From positions 1-11,627 of the forward strand of contig JAUWFS010000099.1 in the NCBI GenBank assembly GCA_030606805.1: a DNA stretch of 11,627 bases, read 5' to 3'. Each line of letters begins with the position of its first letter. The stretch's first letter is position 1. The DNA comes from B13-G4 sp030606805. Lineage in GTDB: Bacteria > Desulfobacterota > Desulfobacteria > Desulfobacterales > ETH-SRB1. The notes under the pieces are model-generated. The model was not told the DNA's origin and ran no database searches. It worked only from the letters and a program-made list of their open reading frames with translations. The position numbers were made by a program, and so were the translations under genes. Positions 1 to 4,946 of this stretch are shown piece by piece.

Positions 1-165
1 GTTCAAGTTGAGGCCAGGGATTTATTATGCTATTGGGCAGTTCGAGAGTTGGGAATAAGCTGCACGGATTTGGCAAAACAATTGGAAATGAGTCAGCCGG
101 GAGTAGGATATGCAGTAAGTAGAGGAGAAAAGATTGCTAAAGAGAATAACTATCAGTTGCAATAG
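1..165 (+). CDS. Transposase C-terminal fragment, REP-associated / IS200-like tyrosine type (cut by window edge)
   Basis: Frame 1 is open from the first base to a TAG at 163-165, giving the last 54 residues of a longer protein. It contains ARDLLCYWAVRELG, then a helix-turn-helix-like stretch with TDLAKQLEMSQPGVGYAV, and ends RGEKIAKENNYQLQ. This is the typical ending of the long transposases of the REP-associated tyrosine transposase (Y1 / IS200-related) group in Desulfobacterota, where a DnaA-C-like DNA-binding HTH follows the catalytic HUH domain. The catalytic part, with its HUH motif and active tyrosine, lies outside the window, so whether the gene is intact cannot be judged. Family assignment is by recalled motif similarity. 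The direction and frame are clear; the function of this particular copy is inferred. Confidence 0.72.
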   Translation, partial: VQVEARDLLCYWAVRELGISCTDLAKQLEMSQPGVGYAVSRGEKIAKENNYQLQ

Positions 166-288
166 CAAGTTATTTACTTATTCATGGATGTCCCGCATAT
201 AGCCCTGCTGCACTTGACCTCAGCCGAGCCGATTTAGAATATTTGTAGTTTTGCGGCAGCTCAAAAGCCATCCTATTCTGGAATCCAG

Positions 289-546
289 GTGCTTGGCATG
301 ATCGGCATATGCTCGTTTCTTATGCCAATATTCATGATCGTGTTTCTCAACTTATGGAAATCTATAAGTTTTCTTATGGGCTGGGTGCTGGACAGTCTTA
401 ATGCACCACAACAAATCGTTATCCCAATTGGAATGCTTTTTGAGATTTTTGCATTATCAACCAGTTTTATTGGAACCTTCATTTTATGTCGGCACGTCTG
501 GAGGGAATTAGGGACGTGGGAGGGTCCAGGCAGTGAGTCGTTGTGA
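289..546 (+). CDS. Small putative two-helix membrane protein, unknown function
   Basis: An 85-residue reading frame that I do not recognise. It starts at GTG 289; an ATG at 298 is the alternative. The frame is open upstream to a TAG at 235-237 but offers no better start. Two hydrophobic segments are visible: roughly residues 4-24 (MIGICSFLMPIFMIVFLNLW) and 43-67 (IVIPIGMLFEIFALSTSFIG and onward). They are separated by a polar loop containing LDSLNAPQQ, and a charged tail with RHVWREL follows. This suggests a hairpin inner-membrane protein. The yehS-like gene follows 30 bp downstream on the same strand, so the two could be co-transcribed. No clear Shine-Dalgarno precedes either start. An overlapping 103-residue frame on the opposite strand looks like a shadow. 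This could be a genuine small protein or a chance hydrophobic frame. Confidence 0.4.
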   Translation: MLGMIGICSFLMPIFMIVFLNLWKSISFLMGWVLDSLNAPQQIVIPIGMLFEIFALSTSFIGTFILCRHVWRELGTWEGPGSESL

Positions 547-576
547 CACAACTGCAGTTTAGATCGGAGCATACCT

Positions 577-1068
577 GTGACCAATAACGATATCTTGCGC
601 CGTATCCGCTATATCTTCGACTTTAACGATTCGAAAATGATTGCTGTATTTGGCTTAGCTGATCATCAGGTAACGCGGGAGCAGATCAGCGGTTGGTTAA
701 AAAAAGATGATGATCCTGCGTATCAGAAATGTAGCGACACTGAGCTGGCGATTTTCCTAAATGGTTTGATTAACGATAAACGAGGCAAAAAAGAAGGACC
801 ACAACCCGAGCCAGAGCAGCGTTTAACTAACAATATCATTTTCAGAAAATTAAAAATCGCATTAAACCTGAAAGCCGAAGACATATTGGAGATTATGGAC
901 CTGGCTAATTTGCGCATTAGTAAACACGAATTAAGTGCGTTTTTCCGTAAGCCAGACCATAAACACTACCGTGACTGTAAAGATCAGATCTTGCGTAATT
1001 TTCTAAAAGGTGTGCAGCTTAAATATCGCGCTAACATTCAATTGAAAGCAGGGTTCAAACGGAAGTAG
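577..1068 (+). CDS. yehS: YehS-like DUF1456 protein
   Basis: This 163-residue protein closely resembles the E. coli YehS family (DUF1456, about 156 residues). It is made of two tandem copies of one roughly 65-75 residue module. The first (about residues 3-70) runs from NNDILRRIRYIF to FLNGLINDKRGKK. The second (about 83-148) runs from LTNNIIFRKLKIAL through KAEDILEIM, FRKPDHKHYRDC and QILRNFLKG. A short acidic/proline linker (GPQPEPEQR) joins them. The GTG start at 577 is preceded by a Shine-Dalgarno-like GGAG at 566-569, seven bases upstream, which supports this start. The family is a cytosolic protein of unknown biochemical role, so no function is claimed. It lies just downstream of a small membrane ORF and upstream of a repeat-rich region. 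The family is best known from gammaproteobacteria, so acquisition by transfer is possible but not shown here. Confidence 0.92.
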   Translation: MTNNDILRRIRYIFDFNDSKMIAVFGLADHQVTREQISGWLKKDDDPAYQKCSDTELAIFLNGLINDKRGKKEGPQPEPEQRLTNNIIFRKLKIALNLKAEDILEIMDLANLRISKHELSAFFRKPDHKHYRDCKDQILRNFLKGVQLKYRANIQLKAGFKRK

Positions 1069-1180
1069 TTTTTTTGCGCTGAGAGAGTATTTTTGAGAGA
1101 TGTAAAAACTGCGCGGCTGATTCATAAAGTTCAAGGTTACGTATAGCTGCTATATATCTGTCATTTTGAAATTGCTTTAA

Positions 1181-1228
1181 AACTAGTGTCAAAGCTTGAA
1201 TTGAAACTAGTGTCAAAGCTTGAATTGT
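1181..1228. repeat. Tandem 24-bp duplication at the edge of the MITE-like element
   Basis: Two adjacent 24-bp units (1181-1204 and 1205-1228) differ only at the last base. Each contains AACTAGTGTCAAAGCTTGAA. The second unit forms the start of the left inverted arm of the palindromic element at 1205-1418, so the first copy looks like a duplication of that arm end, produced by slippage or by repeated insertion. Confidence 0.85.
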
Positions 1229-1418
1229 GAATTACTTTTTTATCTTTATTGAAACTCCCTACAGCTCCGCAAAAGCTGGATCTTCGCTTTTGCTTCGACA
1301 AACTACGGGGAATGCGCTCGCTTTTGCGGTTCAATTCCCCATGCTCTGCCCTTACTGATTTTGCTAAAAAATAGCGGCTTAATTGTTAAGCGTTAATTCA
1401 CAATTCAAGCTTTGACAC
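1205..1418. mobile_element. MITE-like palindromic element with 25-bp perfect inverted ends
   Basis: A perfect 25-bp inverted repeat is visible. The left arm is 1210-1234 (begins GTGTCAAAGCTTGAATTG) and the right arm is 1394-1418. The intervening 159 bp have no convincing reading frame but carry nested complementary segments. CCGCAAAAGC at 1267-1276 pairs with GCTTTTGCGG at 1320-1329. GGGGAAT at 1307-1313 pairs with ATTCCCC at 1334-1340. The whole can therefore fold as a long structured stem. Size, long terminal inverted repeats and lack of coding fit a non-autonomous miniature element, or a structured dispersed repeat. No clear target-site duplication can be identified, partly because the left end is itself tandemly duplicated. 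It sits between yehS and a helicase remnant, consistent with an insertion-prone spot. Confidence 0.6.
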
Positions 1419-1447
1419 CAAGTTGAAATGTTTTTTAAAGCCTTTAG

Positions 1448-1477
1448 CCATGCGGCGTAAAGCCTTACGGCGTATGG
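1448..1477. repeat. Short stable hairpin
   Basis: CCATGCGGCGTAA (1448-1460) and TTACGGCGTATGG (1465-1477) flank the tetraloop AGCC. As RNA they give 12 of 13 pairs, including one G-U. No long T-run follows (the next bases are GTGGTTTTGACC), so it is not a convincing terminator on either strand. It could be part of the repeat-rich decay zone. Confidence 0.45.
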
Positions 1478-1540
1478 GTGGTTTTGACCTGTTCACAAAC
1501 TGATGAAGTGAGCGTAACGTCCCTGTCTTTCCTGATTGGG

Positions 1541-1766
1541 GAATATAAAAAAGAGGAACTTTCAGTTGACTTTTATGGAAGGGCAGTAAGTTATGATTTT
1601 ACGTAAACGAATGAATTATCTCTTGCCTATGCCATATCGGTACACAAGTCACAGGGTTCGGAATATCCCGCAGTCATTATACCTCTAATGACACAGCATT
1701 ATGCCCTGCTCCAGAGGAACCATTTATACAGTTACCAACGTCCGACTACTCGACCTTCCGCGTTAG
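1541..1766 (+). pseudogene. Remnant of a RecD2-like SF1 helicase C-terminus
   Basis: Reading from 1541 gives EYKKEELSVDFYGRAVSYDF, then an in-frame TAA at 1604-1606. The frame continues as TNELSLAYAISVHKSQGSEY and then PAVIIPLMTQHYALLQRN. This matches the UvrD_C_2 end of RecD/RecD2-type ATP-dependent DNA helicases, including the VHKSQGSE motif and the following LxTQHYxxLQRN LLYTAxTR pattern. After RN the frame breaks: a one-base shift near 1725-1728 restores LYT-VTNVRLL-like sequence, which then stops at TAG 1764-1766. An internal stop, a frameshift and the absence of any upstream helicase domain show a dead fragment. It ends 13 bp before the convergent PilZ gene. Only the last tenth or so of a roughly 700-residue protein is present, so this is probably a leftover of a transferred or deleted gene. 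Confidence 0.75.
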
Positions 1767-1779
1767 AAGTGGGGAAATG

Positions 1780-2223
1780 TTAAAGGGATTCCATTATTGC
1801 ATCCAGGTTCTGGTCTTTAGCCTTGAATTTCACTCCAATTCCCTTTGGCACGGTCCAGACAACTTTCCCGGGGAGTTCTATCGGTTCTTGTTTTTTGGTC
1901 TGAGTTGGAAAATTGACTGTTATTTCCTGTCCCACAGAGAATGCCATGTCAGTTTCGATAGACAGTATAAACATCCCGCCGGCGCTTATGTCTTTCACCA
2001 GGCCCTTGAAGGCATCTCCCCAGGTGGAGTAGTTTACAGTTATGGAGCATGGTTTTCTATCGTGTTTTCTTCGGTTGGTTTTCCGCAGATCATCAAGCAC
2101 GCTCAAAAGCTTTTGTTTCTGGTCTTCAGATGCGTTGTCGATAAAAGGGGAGATATCCGTGAGCAATTCTTTTAAACGACCTGTGAGACTATTTTTTTCG
2201 GATTGTTGGATGGAATTTGTCAT
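1780..2223 (-). CDS. PilZ-domain protein, putative c-di-GMP effector
   Basis: Starting at the ATG at 2221-2223, this is a 147-residue cytosolic protein. The open frame extends upstream to 2289, but that start lacks support, whereas this ATG has GGGAG (2232-2236) eight bases away. Residues 1-50 are polar and helical (SLTGRLKELLTDI, EDQKQKLLSVLDDLRK). Residues 51-145 form a PilZ domain with both c-di-GMP signatures: the RxxxR box in RRKHDR (R52 and R56) and DISAGG (D78, S80, G83), followed by the beta-strand pattern FSVGQEITVNF and GKVVWTVPKGIGVKF. The protein therefore most likely binds c-di-GMP and passes the signal to an unidentified partner. Its neighbours do not identify a partner. It has no enzymatic output domain. 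It is convergent with the helicase remnant and lies 160 bp downstream of the deaminase gene. Confidence 0.9.
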   Translation of the reverse strand: MTNSIQQSEKNSLTGRLKELLTDISPFIDNASEDQKQKLLSVLDDLRKTNRRKHDRKPCSITVNYSTWGDAFKGLVKDISAGGMFILSIETDMAFSVGQEITVNFPTQTKKQEPIELPGKVVWTVPKGIGVKFKAKDQNLDAIMESL

Positions 2224-2231
2224 AGGGCACA

Positions 2232-2236
2232 CTCCC
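2232..2236 (-). promoter_or_regulatory. Ribosome binding site that fixes the PilZ start
   Basis: The minus-strand sequence GGGAG lies 8 nt upstream of the ATG at 2221-2223. The longer frame beginning at 2289 has no comparable site, so the shorter 147-residue product is preferred. Confidence 0.65.
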
Positions 2237-2383
2237 AATAACGAAATAGCTTGTTTTAAGGTAAGGTAACCTGTAGCTAAAATCCTCAAAAGTCAATGTG
2301 GTAACTGTGAGGAACCCTTAAAAAATAACCCGTTGAAGCCATTTTAGTCAAGAACTAATTAAACACCATAGTCCCGCTCTGCC

Positions 2384-2986
2384 TCATGTTGGGTTTATTT
2401 CGCGATTCCTGTGTGCATTGTAAATTGCTCCGCCCAGTTTCACGTAGAGATTGAGTACATCAACAGCTTCCTGTCGCAGGACATCCCGTGATACTTGCAC
2501 ACCTATCTCTTCGAGGGCTTGCCGCCAGTTCGGGAGCTTCGGCCCTTCATCGAAACCAATGCAACGTGCATCTTCATCTCGAGCACCACAGACCAGCCGT
2601 GTGACCCCCGACCAGGGAATGGCCCCGAAACACATTGCGCAGGGCTCTGTAGAGGCTACCAACTCGTAGTCGCTCTTCCCTTCATCACTGATGTCGTACC
2701 GGCCAAGTTTTTTCTGTGCCAGCGCGATCGCGACCATCTCCGCGTGAAGTATTGAGCAGTTGTGTGTCACAACGACGTTCACTCCTGGCGCAACAAGGCA
2801 CCCATTCGCATCGAACACACCAGCACCAAAAGGCCCCCCGGTTTGTCTCTGAACGTTCTCCCGTGCCAGTGTAACTACAAAACGCATACGATCTTCCCTT
2901 GTCCGGAAGATCTTTGGACTGTGCGCGAGTAGTTCTCCTACCCAATGCGGAAGTCTGATCGTGAAGTCCATCTGCAACAGTGTCAC
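2384..2986 (-). CDS. Zinc-dependent nucleoside/guanine deaminase-like enzyme (CDA superfamily)
   Basis: This is a 200-residue protein of the cytidine deaminase-like fold. With the GTG start at 2986, the zinc motif is H81-A82-E83, where E83 is the catalytic proton shuttle. P115-C116-A117-M118-C119 supplies the other two zinc ligands. The substrate-side pattern GGPFGAGVFD (residues 50-59) and APGVNVVVTHN (66-76) resembles the guanine deaminase / tRNA-adenosine deaminase branch rather than cytidine deaminase. The exact substrate (guanine, adenosine, another purine or tRNA) cannot be read from the sequence. The ATG at 2971 (Met6) is an equally plausible start: AAGG precedes the GTG by 6 nt, and AGGTG precedes the ATG by 12 nt. 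The gene has clearly higher GC (about 57-65% in the lines I counted) than the next gene (about one third), which suggests a different origin. It appears monocistronic, 167 bp beyond the radical SAM stop. Confidence 0.9.
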   Translation of the reverse strand: MTLLQMDFTIRLPHWVGELLAHSPKIFRTREDRMRFVVTLARENVQRQTGGPFGAGVFDANGCLVAPGVNVVVTHNCSILHAEMVAIALAQKKLGRYDISDEGKSDYELVASTEPCAMCFGAIPWSGVTRLVCGARDEDARCIGFDEGPKLPNWRQALEEIGVQVSRDVLRQEAVDVLNLYVKLGGAIYNAHRNREINPT

Positions 2987-3034
2987 CTACCGCCTTTTCA
3001 CAAAAAGAGGATCAAGGAATGTTCCTCAAAAAAC

Positions 3035-3064
3035 AATACAATTGATAATCTTTTTTACTGCCAA
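3035..3064 (-). promoter_or_regulatory. Weak candidate promoter for the deaminase gene
   Basis: On the minus strand TTGGCA (3059-3064) resembles a -35 box (4/6) and is followed after 18 bp by TGTATT (3035-3040), a 4/6 match to a -10 box. It lies about 50 bp before the deaminase start. The match is modest and made by eye. Confidence 0.27.
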
Positions 3065-3153
3065 ACTCAAGGATATTTTTATGAAAGGCCGTGATTATCC
3101 GTGGCCGGATTGACTGCACATAGTCATGCGCCAGGGCTGTCTTGCTTATCAAT

Positions 3154-4848
3154 TCAAATCTTAGAAATGCCAAGCGCTTCATTACAGGCTGTAATGTAGT
3201 AATTTGCTTCTTTAGAATCTTTAAATTTCAGAAAATAGGGGAGTGCCTTGTTATATTCTCTTAAATTTAGATAACTGATCCCCAGGCATATATTAAGCTG
3301 CTCGCTTTCCGGGAAATGTTCGACTCCTTCTGATAGTATTTTAGCCGATTGTATGTATTCTCCCATTTTCTGTTTGATTATACCTAAACCAAGAAAAGAG
3401 CGCTGATCAGGATGATAGTCCAGAGATTTTTTGTATAGTCTTTCAGCAACCCTGTCTTTATCTTTTATAGCTTCTATATTTGCATAATCCCCATAATCGA
3501 ATGTCATTCCAAGTCTTGAGAAAAAATCTGCGTGCAATTCGTAAAGTTCTTTGTCATCAATTACTTCAATGTCGTCTGTAAAACCTGCAAGATTTTCATA
3601 GTAATTCATCCTGAGCTTTTGCCCGAACGCCAGTATCATATCCTGGGACAAATCAGGGTCGCTTTGAAAATATATAATGTCTTCTATGCGCTTTAACCAG
3701 ATATCATCTGTAATTTTACATCTTTTTTTAAAATCTGAATAAAGTGCTGTTCCGGGGAATATATCAAGGATGTAGAAAATAATGCTCAGGGGTTTGATTT
3801 CATGAATTAAATCTATGGTGTCCTGAATTGTATCCCAGCTTTCTCCTTGGCACCCGTAAATAAAGTAGGCTCGGGCCATAATGCCGTATCTCGGAGTCAG
3901 CGCAAAAGCCTTTTTTATTTGATCTGTTTTAATGTTTTTGTTCAGAATTTTTCTTATTTTTTCAGATCCGCTTTCCACACCATAACTGATCTGAATGCAG
4001 CCGGCTTTTCTCATCCAGTAAAGAATTTCATCGTTCACATAGTTTACACGGGAAATTGCTACCCATACTATTTTTAGTTCTCTATTCAGAATTTTTTTGC
4101 AGATTTCAATTACTATGTCTTTTTTGAGGGTAAAGGTGTCATCTGAAAAATAAAAAAAAGTTACTCCTTTTTTAAAGAGAAGTTCAATTTGATTTACAAA
4201 ATAATCCGGTGAGTGAAATCTTACTTTATGGCCCCAGAGCTGAGGAGAACCGCAAAAAGTGCAGTTTCCAGGGCATCCTCTGGTCAAGGAAACGTGCTGA
4301 TAGTTAAAATACTTTGCCGGCATCGGCAGTTTGTCAAGGTTATGTATGATTTCGGCGGGCTTTGTTTTTACAACCTTGTTTTTTTTTCTGTATGCAATGC
4401 CTTTGATGTCCTTGATTTTTTTATAATTATGTTTTTCTATACATTTTATCAAATTTAAAAATGTGTATTCTCCTTCACCTAATACTGCGTAATCAATTTC
4501 TTTGAAGTGCTTTAATAAATGCTTCCATAAAAAGGTGGTGCCTATTCCGCCAAAGACAATTTTCACTTTTGGGTCGATTTGTTTTGCAATCCTGGCGATT
4601 TCAATTCCACCCCATCGATTTGCATGCATTATCGAAAAACCGATTACATCCGGTTTTTTTTCAATCAATGTCTCTTTGATGACATCACAGGATGTTTTAT
4701 TGACCTTATGCCAGTTCAGTATTTCAACATCGTAATTATTTTCCTTTAAAACAGCACCCACATAATAAACTCCCATGGGTACAACACTTATTTCTTCTTC
4801 ATGAACTCTGTCTTCAAGGAAATATGGATATATGAGTAATATTTTCAT
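3154..4848 (-). CDS. B12-binding-type radical SAM protein with C-terminal TPR-like repeats
   Basis: This 564-residue protein has three parts. Residues 1-145 form a Rossmann-like cobalamin-binding-type domain (MKILLIYPYF, PMGVYYVGAVLKENNYDVEI, KPDVIGFSIM, VKIVFGGIG, YAVLGEGE). The DxHxxG signature for base-off B12 is not seen, as is common in this group. Residues 183-400 form a radical SAM core whose RGCPGNCTFCG carries C192, C196 and C199 (Cx3Cx2C), which should bind the [4Fe-4S]-SAM cluster. FFYFSDDTFT (231-240) and ISYGVESGSE (287-295) are further core strands. Residues 467-545 look like about two TPR units (AERLYKKSLDYHPDQRSFLG, then EYIQSAKILSEGVEHFPE), suggesting a protein partner. The substrate is unknown: relatives include methyltransferases, ring-forming enzymes and many uncharacterised proteins. 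The ATG at 4848 has no Shine-Dalgarno because a repeat abuts it. The gene is AT-rich. It is the last gene of a same-strand series with the activase and the ribonuclease. Confidence 0.92.
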   Translation of the reverse strand: MKILLIYPYFLEDRVHEEEISVVPMGVYYVGAVLKENNYDVEILNWHKVNKTSCDVIKETLIEKKPDVIGFSIMHANRWGGIEIARIAKQIDPKVKIVFGGIGTTFLWKHLLKHFKEIDYAVLGEGEYTFLNLIKCIEKHNYKKIKDIKGIAYRKKNKVVKTKPAEIIHNLDKLPMPAKYFNYQHVSLTRGCPGNCTFCGSPQLWGHKVRFHSPDYFVNQIELLFKKGVTFFYFSDDTFTLKKDIVIEICKKILNRELKIVWVAISRVNYVNDEILYWMRKAGCIQISYGVESGSEKIRKILNKNIKTDQIKKAFALTPRYGIMARAYFIYGCQGESWDTIQDTIDLIHEIKPLSIIFYILDIFPGTALYSDFKKRCKITDDIWLKRIEDIIYFQSDPDLSQDMILAFGQKLRMNYYENLAGFTDDIEVIDDKELYELHADFFSRLGMTFDYGDYANIEAIKDKDRVAERLYKKSLDYHPDQRSFLGLGIIKQKMGEYIQSAKILSEGVEHFPESEQLNICLGISYLNLREYNKALPYFLKFKDSKEANYYITACNEALGISKI

Positions 4849-4943
4849 GGTTTACGGTTATCGGTTTACGGTTCACAGTTCACGGTTTACGGTTGATCAA
4901 AACATAAAACTGTTAACTGTAAACCGACAACCGTGAACTGTTC
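4849..4943. repeat. Heptamer-phased hairpin repeat, copy A
   Basis: The gap between the radical SAM start and the activase stop is almost wholly repeat. On the plus strand, 7-nt units of the type ACGGTTT, ACGGTTA, TCGGTTT, ACGGTTC and ACAGTTC run from 4849 to about 4895. After GATCAAAACATAAA the complementary units (ACTGTTA, ACTGTAA, ACCGACA, ACCGTGA) run to 4943. The two halves can pair over about 30 bp with roughly 26 matches by eye. Positions 4891-4942 match the reverse complement of copy B at 9489-9540 in 49 of 52 bases. Confidence 0.88.
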
Positions 4944-4946
4944 TAA

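Noticed and set aside
273..584. 103-residue minus-strand frame opposite the small membrane ORF
   Set aside because: Composition looks like a shadow, with no domain or ribosome site. It overlaps the yehS start and runs against the plausible plus-strand frame.
1330..1418. Integron attC site (GCGTTA near the right arm)
   Set aside because: Only a short GTTA-type core match. The large perfect inverted arms are not attC architecture, and no integrase or cassette array is present.
1448..1477. Rho-independent terminator
   Set aside because: The hairpin is good but no U-tract follows on either strand.
2224..2289. N-terminal 22-residue extension of the PilZ protein
   Set aside because: No ribosome site upstream of 2289, whereas GGGAG sits 8 nt before the ATG at 2223.
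3087..3106. Terminator after the radical SAM gene
   Set aside because: GGCC...GGCC ends pair, but the minus-strand stem has mismatches directly inside and only a short TTT follows, so support is too weak.
4849..4943. CRISPR-like array
   Set aside because: The units are 7 nt with no unique spacers and form a hairpin. There are no cas genes.
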